Positions 43,572 through 53,600 of a DNA stretch of 64,000 bases are shown here, in pieces. Where the stretch lies: contig NC_019739.1 of assembly GCF_000317515.1 (NCBI RefSeq), positions 62,001 through 126,000 on the forward strand, given 5' to 3'. Within the stretch, counting starts at the first letter, position 1. Every line of letters starts with the position of its first letter. A program made the translations under genes and the position numbers. The DNA is from Allocoleopsis franciscana PCC 7113 (lineage in GTDB: Bacteria > Cyanobacteriota > Cyanobacteriia > Cyanobacteriales > Coleofasciculaceae). The notes beneath the pieces are model-generated. The model had not been told where the DNA came from. It ran no database searches and saw only the letters and a program-made list of their open reading frames with translations.

Positions 43572-43863
43572 TGAGCTGGAAGAACTCATTTAGCGGTTGC
43601 CAGTATTGAAGGCGATCGCATCCAGCCTGAATTTGGGTTGTCTTGGTTTTTACGAAGGCGCAGAATAATGCCATGCTTAAACAGTAGAAGTTCTCCAGTT
43701 GTGCGGAATCTTTGGATATCCTCACAGAAGTAAATTTGGATCTTCAGCACTTAGTATGCGAAATCAGCCAAAGCTGAGCGTCTTCTTAGGTACTCAGAGT
43801 TGAGGTGGGCTGTAGCTATAAGCCCCACTTCATCTTGATAGATAGAAGTGGGGTAATTGACAC
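43572..43863. other. Gap with hairpin and a possible gene remnant
   Basis: Between convergent genes. Reverse-strand 43750-43586 is a 54-codon open frame containing LLLFKHGIILRLRKNQ, which could be a decayed fragment of a larger gene. CCCCACTTC (43823-43831) and GAAGTGGGG (43845-43853) form a perfect 9-bp hairpin just past the stop of the reverse gene at 43864 and may act as its transcript end, though no T run follows. Confidence 0.4.
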
Positions 43864-45261
43864 CTAACCGCCAATTTCCACTCCCGCAGAAGCTTTGGCA
43901 GCTTGCGCCTGTGCCAGTTGTTGCTGCTTCTCCTGCCTCATCTGCTGCAACGCCTGATAGCGACTAGAAAAGCTCTGGCACTGTTCGCGAGTCAGCGGCT
44001 TTTCCACTCTGTCTCCGTAAGCCTTCATTTGCAAGTTACCTTCCAAATCGCGGACTTGCAAATGCTTTCCAGACTCAATGAACTGCAACTTCATTTGCTC
44101 GGAACGAAATGCACTTCCCTGCATCTTTTCAATAGAGGCATCTTGCTTCTTACCCCCCGGCCACACTTCAATGGGAACATTGCCTTTTTGCCCATAACTC
44201 TGTACCAAATCGCGCATTCCGGCAAGATTCTCAACAGTTAGCTGCTTGCGCTCTATGTAATCAAAGTTGTCTAAGTCTTTGACCAGCAGCCGATTGTGAG
44301 TCACTTCGCTGCCACTGACTTTGAGAACTCCATCAGGACGGTAAGATTGCTCAATCTTACCTGTATCTTGCCGCAGGAAGGATTGACGAGGTTTGTCGAT
44401 CGCAAAATCGCCAGTCGCCTCATTTTTGGTAATCTGATACCCTCCAACCTCCACTTGCTTGACTCCAGGCAAAACTTCCCGCCCTTCGCTTTCAAGCGCT
44501 CTAGTCGCCACCTGGATTACGTATTGCTCGGCTCGTCTCACTGCCTCGTCGCGCTCACCACGTATCGCTTCAGGGACAGGAGCTTTGCTGACAGCAAGTT
44601 CTTGAATCACCTCAATCGAGGTACTACCGGAGTAAGTTCCACGCTCCGACTCCATTCGCGCCATCTGAAACCACTGCCAGTTTTTGGCATTCTCCTCCTG
44701 CTGGAATTTTGCTTGTGCCTCCTTCTGCTGCACGAACTCAGCCGTGCTAGCACGAACATTGCCATCTTGCGGTAACTCAGACACCTCAACTTCATGACGC
44801 AGTGTCTCAAGAGGGCTGATGGACTCAAAGGCTGTTAAAAATGATGGTTCGAGAGAGCCATTAGATTCCAGACTCACTACCTCTACACCCTCTACTTGAG
44901 CCATTGATTGTCCCTGTGTCGGTTCCGGTTCAGTGAGGAGACTCATCTCCACTTGTCCTTTCTCGAAGCGGAATACTTGAACATCATTCTTCTCAAGAAG
45001 AATTACTTGTTTGAGATTGGATGGGTCACCCTTGGAGCCAATGTTGGGGGTGTCCATGTCAATAGCAGCACGCAGTACTCCAGCACGAGTTTCTGTTAAC
45101 TTACTCATGTCCGGTTCCTGACCAACCCGACCTTCATATACCGGGTTCTTACCCATCTGAATTTTTATCTGATCCCCATCTTTCGCAGACATTCTTTGAG
45201 CTAATTCTTTGATGAATTCTTGAGTCTGCTCAAAGCTAAGAAGCGCTCGATTTGCAGCCAT
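43864..45261 (-). CDS. Large unknown plasmid-type protein
   Basis: 465 residues with AGGAGAG before the ATG. The N-terminal half is alpha/beta without known motifs; a charged helical stretch (about 165-200, FVQQKEAQAKFQQEENAKNW) precedes a beta-rich part; the C-terminus is a glutamine-rich coiled coil (about 420-455, YQALQQMRQEKQQQLAQAQ). No family recognised. It is next to the partition operon and points the same way, which suggests a plasmid maintenance or transfer function, unproved. Confidence 0.7.
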   Translation of the reverse strand: MAANRALLSFEQTQEFIKELAQRMSAKDGDQIKIQMGKNPVYEGRVGQEPDMSKLTETRAGVLRAAIDMDTPNIGSKGDPSNLKQVILLEKNDVQVFRFEKGQVEMSLLTEPEPTQGQSMAQVEGVEVVSLESNGSLEPSFLTAFESISPLETLRHEVEVSELPQDGNVRASTAEFVQQKEAQAKFQQEENAKNWQWFQMARMESERGTYSGSTSIEVIQELAVSKAPVPEAIRGERDEAVRRAEQYVIQVATRALESEGREVLPGVKQVEVGGYQITKNEATGDFAIDKPRQSFLRQDTGKIEQSYRPDGVLKVSGSEVTHNRLLVKDLDNFDYIERKQLTVENLAGMRDLVQSYGQKGNVPIEVWPGGKKQDASIEKMQGSAFRSEQMKLQFIESGKHLQVRDLEGNLQMKAYGDRVEKPLTREQCQSFSSRYQALQQMRQEKQQQLAQAQAAKASAGVEIGG

Positions 45262-45344
45262 GAAACTCTCCTATACTTAATGAGTCAATGAAGGCGATAA
45301 GCCTGTAAGTACGTATCAACTTGAACCAGAAGAGAGGGCATAAC

Positions 45345-45719
45345 TCACGCTGCCTCAGTGTCCGAGTTAATCATCCAGAGTTCGTGACCGGGAATTGACT
45401 CAATGCGATTCAGGACGACAACACCATTCACCAGAATTAACCCTGGCTCCCCATCTACCTCTATCTCCACTACTTCGGGACGTGTTGTATGAGGCATGAT
45501 GAGCATGGGAATGGCATCAACTTTTCCTTGCCGATTCCAAGACGTTACCCAACAATCGTCAAAATAAATGTTGATTTCATTGGGACGGTACGTTTCGTCA
45601 AAAGCTTCAGCCTCTCTGTAGGTATCAACTTCCTCTCGCACAGAAGGATAATCCTTGAGGATTTCCCTCACCACTTCGGGAAACAAATAATTGGATAAAG
45701 AAACTACACTGCTTGCCAT
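45345..45719 (-). CDS. Small unknown protein
   Basis: 124 residues, acidic, with AAGGA before the ATG. Helical start (LFPEVVREILKDYPSVREEVDTYREAEAF) and a beta-rich second half (INIYFDDCWVTSWN). No family recognised. It lies between the partition operon terminator and the large gene at 43864. Confidence 0.6.
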   Translation of the reverse strand: MASSVVSLSNYLFPEVVREILKDYPSVREEVDTYREAEAFDETYRPNEINIYFDDCWVTSWNRQGKVDAIPMLIMPHTTRPEVVEIEVDGEPGLILVNGVVVLNRIESIPGHELWMINSDTEAA

Positions 45720-45883
45720 ACCTATCAGTCCTTAATTATCAAAAGTTTGTTGATTCACACTGAGGAGTACGTTCTGTACAAGTTCAAGTCCAAGCTAACA
45801 AGTGGTTTTTCTAATTCGTGCCTATCGGGAGTAAAACAAAATTTTTCTCTATCTTTAGAGGTAAAATGAATAGATAAATAGCC

Positions 45884-45911
45884 AATAAAAAACTCAGGCA
45901 ATCCTGAGTTT
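45884..45911 (-). terminator. Rho-independent terminator of the partition operon
   Basis: AAACTCAGG (45890-45898) and CCTGAGTTT (45903-45911) form a 9-bp perfect stem with a 4-nt loop. Read on the reverse strand it is followed by a T-rich run, 30 nt past the stop of the gene at 45944. Confidence 0.82.
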
Positions 45912-45943
45912 AATTTAAAGTAAATCCGTTCTAATTTTGTTGT

Positions 45944-46636
45944 CTAATCCGCGTATTTTCTCTGCTCTGGCGGTGTCACCCAAATCGTACAAAATCCACT
46001 CGTGGCTGAACGAGAACCTAAGTTAAGACGAATATTGAGCCGTTTGATATCTTGGGTACATTCCAGATTATCCAAATATCCTCCATTCCAGCGCATCAAA
46101 TTTCGAGCAAATTTTCCTTCCTTTGATGAAGCCCAGCGTAGAGCATCGACCTGTTCTGCTGTCAGCTTCACCTCAGTTGTATATCCGCCTTGTAAGTAGG
46201 GAGGAACTGTAACTCCCATGACAAAACCCAGCCCTAAGACGGACAGTAACACTCCTGCTGCTGGTATGAGAGAACTAAAAAATCGTCGCGCTTCTTGCCT
46301 TTCGGCTTGCCTAATTATATCTCCGGCTGCTTGAGCGATCGCTAACTTTTGTCTCTCTATCAAAGCATGGTCTACTAGCTCAAACGTCTTCGTTATCTGA
46401 GTGTTCCAGTGTTTGAACAATCGGTCTAAAGCATTAGGCGCTTCTTCTAACATCACCTCCAACCGTCCCGTCGCCACCAGAAAGATAAATATCGGGTCAT
46501 CTGGCTCATATCCGGTCACGTTAACAAAATCCATCACTCTGCGCTTAAATTCCTCAGACTTCCCCTGTAAAGCTACCTCTAATGGAGTCAGTTTAGATTC
46601 AGAGGATACCGGGAATTTTGGAGTATTCTGGCTCAT
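45944..46636 (-). CDS. Single-pass membrane protein (DUF6753-like)
   Basis: 230 residues from ATG 46636 (AAGG upstream; a GTG at 46645 is also possible). A helical cytoplasmic part (about 1-125; GYEPDDPIFIFLVATGRLEVMLEEAP) is followed by one membrane helix (about 130-150, IPAAGVLLSVLGLGFVMGV) and a C-terminal domain with CTQDIKRLNIRL and a final CTIWVTPP. The pattern recalls DUF6753 proteins found on cyanobacterial plasmids, from memory. It lies 13 nt after the ParA-like gene and may anchor the ATPase to the membrane; role unproved. Confidence 0.75.
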   Translation of the reverse strand: MSQNTPKFPVSSESKLTPLEVALQGKSEEFKRRVMDFVNVTGYEPDDPIFIFLVATGRLEVMLEEAPNALDRLFKHWNTQITKTFELVDHALIERQKLAIAQAAGDIIRQAERQEARRFFSSLIPAAGVLLSVLGLGFVMGVTVPPYLQGGYTTEVKLTAEQVDALRWASSKEGKFARNLMRWNGGYLDNLECTQDIKRLNIRLNLGSRSATSGFCTIWVTPPEQRKYAD

Positions 46637-46649
46637 GAATGTCACCTTA

Positions 46650-47435
46650 TCAGGCGGCTAATTCCGTGTTTTCAATTGCCTTGCTTGTCATCTTCAAAAA
46701 CGTCACGATTCTCTGACTTCCTAACATCCCGAACATCTTCTGATTCTGCTTATCTGCGGCTTCGGCAAAGGTTAGATTATTCTTATCAATTAGAGCGAGT
46801 TCTTGAAGACTGAGCTTGGGAAGAGTAATAGTCGGAATCTTGTAAGTCTCTAAGATTGACTTCATCTCAGCACTATTAAGTAGCTCTTGCCAATTCTTGT
46901 GTAATCCTTCATTGCAAACTAACACATGAACAATTTCACTCAGATTGTCTTTATACTTCTCTACAGATTCTCGAAAGAATTGCAGACTATCCGACTTGCC
47001 ATTGCTCACAAACCATTTCACGAGTTGAATCTGGTTTTGAGGGCATAAGGTTAGGAGGTCGTTGCGAGAAATCCAATCGTTGACTAACTCAAACATTCCT
47101 CCGGGTAAATTGACTATTACTGACTTCTCTAGTGCTGCCTCAAATATCTTGTCTACCTCATTCACCCTCTCTTCAGCTTCAGTAAACTTGACATCAGCAC
47201 AAGTTGTTGCTTTGCTGTAAATTCTCTCAATATCTCTATTGGATTGGTCGGCTTCAAAGAGCTTGAAATCAATTTGATGAGTCAGATAATAGTGAACCAA
47301 AACACGACACATCATCGACTTGCCCACTCCTCCTTTCTCTCCATCTATCAAATGGAGACAATGTATATTCTCTCCCAACTGTGAGGACAATTCTTTAGGT
47401 TCTTGATTTTTTGAATCATCTTGATGTTCAGACAT
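46650..47435 (-). CDS. ParA/MinD-type ATPase
   Basis: 261 residues from Met at 47435 with AGGA upstream; an ATG at 47480 in frame lacks a ribosome site. Deviant Walker A IDGEKGGVGKSMMCRVLV, an A'-like FKLFEADQSNRDI, and a SVIVNLPGGM Walker B region identify the ParA/MinD class. The remaining motifs are divergent, as in MobD or conjugation-linked relatives. It is in one operon with parM and the parR candidate, so this replicon carries both an actin-type and a ParA-type ATPase; whether it aids partition, transfer or positioning is open. Confidence 0.85.
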   Translation of the reverse strand: MSEHQDDSKNQEPKELSSQLGENIHCLHLIDGEKGGVGKSMMCRVLVHYYLTHQIDFKLFEADQSNRDIERIYSKATTCADVKFTEAEERVNEVDKIFEAALEKSVIVNLPGGMFELVNDWISRNDLLTLCPQNQIQLVKWFVSNGKSDSLQFFRESVEKYKDNLSEIVHVLVCNEGLHKNWQELLNSAEMKSILETYKIPTITLPKLSLQELALIDKNNLTFAEAADKQNQKMFGMLGSQRIVTFLKMTSKAIENTELAA

Positions 47436-47545
47436 TTCTTTTTTTCCTGTGGCTGAAAATTGCTTGGTCTTTCTCCTCATGATTAGTAATTAGGGAGGTG
47501 TTGGATAACTTTACTTTATGAAGGAAGTAAGAATCGCACTTTTCT

Positions 47546-48163
47546 TCAACTCAGTAGTTCGTCCACGTCATCCGTCCAACTCCGACTCCTTACTGTCTTT
47601 TCAGATGTTGTCTTCATTGATTCATCCAACTCAAACGGCTCAGAATCAGAGCTATCCTCAGCACTCTCGGAATTAGAACGCTGGGGAAAGCTAGCTGTGT
47701 GAAGGTTTCCGTTAGAAGCTTTGTCAGGATGGAGAGAGTGGGGAGAAAGATGATTGGTAGCGTTACAAGGAGCGCTATAAGTAGAGCGTTCTGAGTAAAG
47801 AAAGAGAGAGGCTAACTCAACAAGTTGGGTAAGTCCGTTGTGATTGGCAACCTCAACAATGTGGCTTGGGTTTAGCGATTCAGCAACGGGCAAGTTGAAC
47901 TGATGACGAATGTTAAACAGGTGCTTCTCTAACGCATCGCAACACCTCAATGCTATGACGCGCAACTCTTCGTTACTCATCCCTCCTCTATATTCGTAAG
48001 CTTGTGCTAAATAGCACATTTTGAGCGTGGTCAGGATATCAGTTTTGAGGTTTGAAGTCTGATTTTCTTTCAGGTATTGCAACACCACTCCCTCAGCACT
48101 ATTCAGTTCCAAGTCGTACTTGAGATTTACTGTGATTAGTTTAGATTTGTCACTGGCACTCAT
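47546..48163 (-). CDS. ParR-like adaptor candidate
   Basis: 205 residues; its start overlaps the parM stop by ATGA, the usual tight parM-parR linkage. The N-terminus LITVNLKYDLELNSAEGVVLQYLKENQ fits a ribbon-helix-helix: a short strand, then two helices, as in ParR of plasmid R1. The rest is helical to about 130 and then disordered, with a charged C-terminal tail (SWTDDVDELLS) that could bind ParM. ParR binds the centromere iterons and the ends of ParM filaments. The call rests on position and the RHH pattern. Confidence 0.72.
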   Translation of the reverse strand: MSASDKSKLITVNLKYDLELNSAEGVVLQYLKENQTSNLKTDILTTLKMCYLAQAYEYRGGMSNEELRVIALRCCDALEKHLFNIRHQFNLPVAESLNPSHIVEVANHNGLTQLVELASLFLYSERSTYSAPCNATNHLSPHSLHPDKASNGNLHTASFPQRSNSESAEDSSDSEPFELDESMKTTSEKTVRSRSWTDDVDELLS

Positions 48164-49290
48164 GCGGCTACTTGCTCCTTAGAAGACTTGAGTTTGTTGA
48201 AAATACCCCACACGTCAATGAGTCGAAACGCCAGAGGTTCTGTACCGCTTCGAGAATTGAAAATTACATCCACAATCAGGCTCTCTATCTCATGACCCCA
48301 GTAGGTAGGAGTAGAAGTGCGCTTGAAATACGCCTCTAGTTCATTCTTGAAGTAGATGGCTCCTCCTCCACATAAAATGACTTCATTCATAGAAGTAGAT
48401 ACAGTGACATTTATCCATGCCTTCAGTCGCTCCCAGTACTCTTCTCTCGCTGTAGCGATCGCTGCTACAATTTCCTCAGTTTCTTGCGTGCGAAATTGTT
48501 CATCATGAGAGCGAGCGAGTGAGGCTATAGCGCTGTTAGTCGCCGTAATATCGCTACCCGCTTTAAAGACTGCTTCTGTCAGAACCTCAGACTTTTGTCC
48601 ACTGGTTAAGCGCCGAACCTTCTCTATTAATTGGTGAAAACCAAGGTCTGAGGTAGTAGAGAGCCTGGAATTTAACTTGCCCTCTGTAAACACCAACGCA
48701 CTGGTGTTACGATGCCCGAACATACAGACAGATAGAGAACGCTCTTTAAACCACATCGAGCCTTTTGTTTTCAAACGACTGGCTGCTAACCCAAACCCTT
48801 CTGGGACGCATTCAAAATGCTCTAGTTTTACCCGAAGCCGCTCTCCCCTAAACTTGTAATCTTTGAGCAAGTGCTTTAATCTTGCACTGAATCTTTCTCT
48901 GTCTGGGTATTCGTCGTAAGGGAGCAGTACACCTAGCGCCACACTGAATTTAGTTGGTAAATTAAGGCGTTGCTTGATGACACCGAGAGCCGTCATCACT
49001 TTATACACCGCTCTCTCATACTTCAGTTCGTGCATTCCTGCATCTGCAAGAAATTCACGAGCTAAACTTCCCACTACCACACATCTATCTCCCATCTCTA
49101 CCCAGGCTTCCGCTTCGGGTTGAGGGATGCCAATACCATTGAGAGCTTTGTATGTTTCTAGAGTATGGTGTGTTACCTCTATTACTTCTGGAGGCATTCT
49201 TAATAATGAAGGTTTCTCCCCTACTCTTAGTCCGTAAATAATCTTGGTTGAGGATGCTCCAACATCAAATCCGACAATCAAATCTGCCAT
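48160..49290 (-). CDS. parM: ParM/StbA-like actin-family ATPase
   Basis: 376 residues from ATG 49290. Actin-fold landmarks: phosphate-1 loop VGFDVGASSTKIIYG, the connect and phosphate-2 region SVCMFGHRNTSALVF, and the adenosine motif NEVILCGGGAIYF. ParM polymerises into filaments that push sister plasmids apart, attached to the centromere through ParR. It is encoded just downstream of the 11-bp iteron arrays at 49400-49650, the order centromere-parM-parR of plasmid R1. Length is slightly above R1 ParM (320). The N-terminal 12-residue extension seen in the frame was dropped for lack of a ribosome site. Confidence 0.88.
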   Translation of the reverse strand: MADLIVGFDVGASSTKIIYGLRVGEKPSLLRMPPEVIEVTHHTLETYKALNGIGIPQPEAEAWVEMGDRCVVVGSLAREFLADAGMHELKYERAVYKVMTALGVIKQRLNLPTKFSVALGVLLPYDEYPDRERFSARLKHLLKDYKFRGERLRVKLEHFECVPEGFGLAASRLKTKGSMWFKERSLSVCMFGHRNTSALVFTEGKLNSRLSTTSDLGFHQLIEKVRRLTSGQKSEVLTEAVFKAGSDITATNSAIASLARSHDEQFRTQETEEIVAAIATAREEYWERLKAWINVTVSTSMNEVILCGGGAIYFKNELEAYFKRTSTPTYWGHEIESLIVDVIFNSRSGTEPLAFRLIDVWGIFNKLKSSKEQVAA

Positions 49291-49399
49291 AAAACTTTCC
49301 TGACACTCACAACTAAACAACACATTTAATTCAGTCTTTCTTCAACACCACACGCTCAGCATCAAAACTGATTTGGTAACAAAAAATACATTTTGAAAT

Positions 49400-49498
49400 C
49401 CCGCTCTTTTCCCATTGTTTCCCCAACTTTTTCTTAGAAATGGGAAGAGAGAAATGGGGAAATAATGGGAAGAACTAGGGAAATGAGAGGGAGACAGA
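49400..49498. repeat. Iteron module 1 (11-bp TGGGGAA-type repeats), likely centromere
   Basis: Reverse-strand units start at 49425, 49414 and 49403 (11-bp steps). Forward units start at 49441, 49455, 49466, 49477 and 49488 (one 14-bp step, then three of 11). Consensus TGGGGAAAnnA. The two sets point away from each other. Helical phasing beside parM fits a parC centromere bound by ParR. Confidence 0.8.
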
Positions 49499-49562
49499 AA
49501 AGTTCTTTGTTACCCAGACGTTAATTTGAACTCAATTGATGTACCCTAGAATCAAGGCAACC

Positions 49563-49648
49563 ACCTGTTCCCCCCTTGTTTCCCTAGAATTGGGTATGAA
49601 ATTTTGGAAAAAACTTGGGGAAATGATGGGGAATTAATGGGGAGAGAC
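49563..49648. repeat. Iteron module 2, a copy of module 1 at +150 bp
   Basis: Reverse-strand units at about 49585, 49574 and 49563; forward units at 49591, 49605, 49616, 49627 and 49638. Each of the five forward units lies exactly 150 bp after its counterpart in module 1, including the 14-bp first step. Confidence 0.8.
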
Positions 49649-49719
49649 ATGACATAGGAGGCTGATGCTATCTTTTGAGCAGCTACTACAAAAAGGGTTT
49701 CGGGTAGGCATTGGAACAA

Positions 49720-49741
49720 TGTGGACTCACTCCACAATTTT
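49720..49741 (+). terminator. Terminator-like hairpin
   Basis: TGTGGA (49720-49725), 5-nt loop, TCCACA (49731-49736), then ATTTTT. Weak by stem length; it would separate the centromere region from the toxin side. Confidence 0.4.
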
Positions 49742-50201
49742 TCCCCTGACGGGTCGGCTGAAGCCTAAAAATTGCTCCGTTCGTTCAGCGTCTTGTGAGC
49801 GCTAGAGTATTCCAGAACAAACAGTTCTTTGTTGGATTGACTACTACTTGAGTCCCGGTAAAAAATACTGCTTTCTGAATCACGAAGTCTAAAGCGATCG
49901 CAAAGGTGGTGAAGGTGACGGCTGCATATCAAGCCTTCTGTCTGCTTTCTGCTGTCTCTCACGCAGCGTGAAATTTTGTTTCTGTTGTGGAATTGGCATG
50001 AGGATGACGCTCATAAATCAACTAATTCGACGTTAGCCTCCCCCTCCTAGCGCTGTAATTCCACTTGGGTTGTATCAAAACGACCTCTAACTTTGTGAAG
50101 AGAAACGCCTGATGAGGGCGATCGCATAGTCTGAAAGTAACTGGGATTGAAAAGAGTACCCATGAGGGTACTATCGTTTCGCTAGATTTCCTAAAAAATA
50201 A

Positions 50202-50370
50202 TACTTAGCTCGAATGTCACTGACTTAAGCCCTGAACTAAAGTTCGGGCTAAAAGCTAAAACCCGTTAAAACGGGTTGAAAGGCTTATTCAGTAAGCTTT
50301 AGCTTACTTAAGCTTTGAGCCTGAAATTTATTTCAAGGCTCCTAAGTCAGTGCCATTCTACTTAGCTCGA
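50202..50370. repeat. Palindromic repeat element flanked by 12-bp direct repeats
   Basis: The core (50218-50352) has inverted ends CACTGACTTA and TAAGTCAGTG and at least three internal hairpins (AGCCC/GGGCT, AACCCG-type around 50265, GAGCC/GGCTC). Outside it, TACTTAGCTCGA occurs at 50202-50213 and 50359-50370. It resembles the cloverleaf-like MITE/REP elements common in cyanobacteria. Confidence 0.7.
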
Positions 50371-50619
50371 CTGATTAACAAGGTCTGAATCCCTAGCGAT
50401 GAAGGTAGGGAGGACTCCATAAGCCAGCAGAGCATCACTAGTCAAACAGCCTGAAGACTGTCTGTTAAAAGTGTTGCGATTTGTTAAAAGAATACCGGAA
50501 TGGCGATGCCTCCGGTTAGGGTGTCTATCAACAAAAAACCTCCGGTTTTGACAAATTACATCAGCATTGAAAAGCTATCTCGTTAAATTGCACACCGCCT
50601 GCCCCTAGCGAGAGTGTCC

Positions 50620-53600
50620 ATGAACAACCAAGAACGGATTTCCAATCCTAGTGCTTCTTCAACCCAACAAGGAAATGGCACAGGAGCGGAACCAGATAAA
50701 AGCTATTTCTCTCCACCTCCTGCTGTCTCGCTTCCCAAAGGTGGAGGAGCCATCAAAGGTATGGGTGAGAAATTTGCTGCTAACCCGGTTACTGGTACTG
50801 GTTCTATGAGCGTGCCGATCGCCATCAGTCCTGGTCGCTCTGGATTTGGTCCGCAGTTGTCTCTCTCCTATGACTCTGGAGCGGGCAATGGCATATTTGG
50901 GATGGGCTGGAGTCTATCACTGCCATCGATTACTCGCAAAACCGACAAGGGGTTACCGCGCTATTGGGACACTGAGGAGTCAGATGTTTTTATCCTCTCT
51001 GGTGCAGAAGATTTAGTACCTGTGCTGAAGGGCGATGGCACCGTAGATGAAACGGTACGAAATGGGTACCAGATTCGTAAATATCGTCCTCGCATTGAGG
51101 GGTTGTTTGCCCGAATTGAACGCTGGACAAAGGTGGATTCGGGAGAGACGCATTGGCGATCAATTTCAAAGGACAACCTTACCACGCTTTACGGTAAAAC
51201 GGCTGAAAGTCGAATTGCTGATCCCAATCATGCTACTCACATTTTTAGCTGGTTAATTTGTGAGAGCTACGACGACAAAGGCAATGCGATCGTCTATCAA
51301 TACAAATCAGAGGATGCAGAACACTCCGTTGGAATTAATTTATCGCAGGCGCATGAACAGAACCGAACTCCACAAAGCCGAGCCACGAATCGGTACTTGA
51401 AACGAATTCAATACGGTAATCAAACTCCTCGGCAAGCCAATGAAGATTTAAGGTTACGCAAAGATTGGATGTTTGAGGTGGTGTTTGATTATGGAGAACA
51501 CGATCGCACCAATCCTATCTCTAAAGAGCCAGAGCAATGGACAACTGAGACTCTCCGTCGCGATCCGTTTTCATCTTATCGGGCTGGGTTTGAAGTGCGG
51601 ACTTACCGCCTCTGCCAGCGAGTGCTGATGTTTCATCATATTCCCGATGTGCCAAATCATTCCCAGGGATATAACGGCTTAGTGAAATCAACAGACTTCA
51701 CCTACTCATACAAAGAAAATCCAGAGGTTGGCAATCCAATCTATTCATTTCTCCGCGCAGTTACACAAACAGGATATAAACCTGATCCGGCAGGTGGCTA
51801 CATTCAAAAATCCCTGCCACCGTTGGAGTTTCAGTATAGTGAACCCGACATTGACGAGACGGTACGAGAGGTTGATCGCACCAGTCTGGAAAATTTGCCT
51901 CAAGGGTTAGATGGAACACGCTACCAGTGGGTGGATCTGGATGGAGAGGGATTGTCGGGCATTTTGACTGAGCAGGGGAATGGGTGGTTCTACAAGCGCA
52001 ACCTCAGTCCCATTAATAGTGTTCGAGACAATAGCAAGGAACACATTGAAGCACAATTTGCCCCAGTTGAACTTGTTGCTAGTAAACCAGTCAGTGGTTT
52101 AGCAAATGGCGCTCAGTTTCTCGATTTGGCGGGGGATGGTCAGCCAGATTTAGTGACACTCCGGAGCACTACACCAGGATTTTACGAACGCACTCAGGAT
52201 GCAGATTGGGAAAATTTTATTCCCTTTAAGTCTCTGCCTATCTTGGATTGGGATAATCCAAATCTAAAGTTCATCGATCTGAATGGAGATGGTCACAGCG
52301 ATATCCTGATTACCGAGGATGAATGTTTTGTCTGGCATCCTTCCCTCGCAGAAGAAGGGTTCGCAGCAGCAGAGCGAGTGCGCCAGCCTTGGGATGAGGA
52401 AAAAGGAGTTCGTGTGGTGTTTGCAGACAGCACCCAGTCGATTCATCTGGCGGATATGTCAGGGGATGGGCTGACGGATATTGTGCGGATTCGCAATGGT
52501 GAGGTGTGTTACTGGCCCAATCTGGGTTACGGTCGGTTTGGTGCCAAGGTGACGATGGATAATGCCCCCTGGTTTGATGTGCTGGAGCTTTTTAATCAGC
52601 GCCGGATTGTACTGGCAGATATTGATGGCTCAGGGACGACAGATATTCTGTACTTGAGTGGGAACGGGGTGCAGGTTTATTTCAACCAGTCGGGAAATAG
52701 TTGGGCAGAAAAGCAGGTTTTGAAGAGTTTTCCGGCGATCGATAATGTTGTTTCGGTCACAACGCTTGACTTGTTAGGTAATGGAACTGCCTGCCTGGTG
52801 TGGTCTTCACCGTTACCTGGAAGCACACCCCGTATGATGCGGTATATCGACTTGATGGGCGGGCAGAAGCCTCATCTGTTAGTCAAGACCGTCAACAACA
52901 TGGGTGCGGCAACGATAGTGCAGTATGCGCCTTCTACGAAGTTTTACCTACAAGATCGGTTAGCAGGTAAACCCTGGATTACAAAACTACCGTTTCCTGT
53001 TCATGTGGTGGAGCGGGTAGAAACGCGGGATTATATTTCTGGTAATCGCTTTGTAACTCGCTATGCCTACCATCATGGCTATTTTGATGGGGAGGAGCGA
53101 GAGTTTCGCGGGTTTGGTTTTGTGGAGCAGTGGGATACCGAGGACTATGGCGTATTCCAACAGGGTGGTGGAACCAATGCGCTGGAGCAAGCGCTGCATG
53201 TTCCCCCAGTGTTGACGAAGACTTGGTTTCATACCGGAGTTTATATCGATCGCGATCGCATCTCCAATTTCTTTGCTGAAAAGGAATACTATCGAGAACC
53301 CCAGTATCGTATCCTCGCTAATGCTACAGAGGCGGAAAAGCAAGCCCGTGAAGCCGCGTTTCAGACTACATTGCTGCCAGATACGATTTTGCCCCCAGGT
53401 ATAACAATTCAGGAAGAGCGAGAAGCCGTGCGATCTCTCAAGGGACGCATCCTGAGGCAGGAAATCTATGCACTGGATGGTTCAGATAAGGAAGAGCATC
53501 CCTATAGTGTATCAGAGCGCAATTACGAAATCCGCTTAATTCAAGGGCGGCAAACAAATCGCCATGCTGTGTTTTATGCCCACGATCGCGAAACGATTGA

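Larger units (their letters stand above)
49649..50619. other. Non-coding region between centromere and toxin operon
   Basis: No gene recognised. It holds a terminator-like hairpin TGTGGA / TCCACA (49720-49736) followed by ATTTTT, the palindromic element at 50218-50352, and near 50508-50552 a twice-repeated CCTCCGGTT. The promoter of the toxin operon should be here. Confidence 0.45.

Noticed and set aside
43586..43750. 54-codon reverse frame as a real gene
   Set aside because: Too short, no clear ribosome site, no family; at most a remnant.
49400..49650. CRISPR array at the iterons
   Set aside because: Units are 11 bp without spacers; it is an iteron array.
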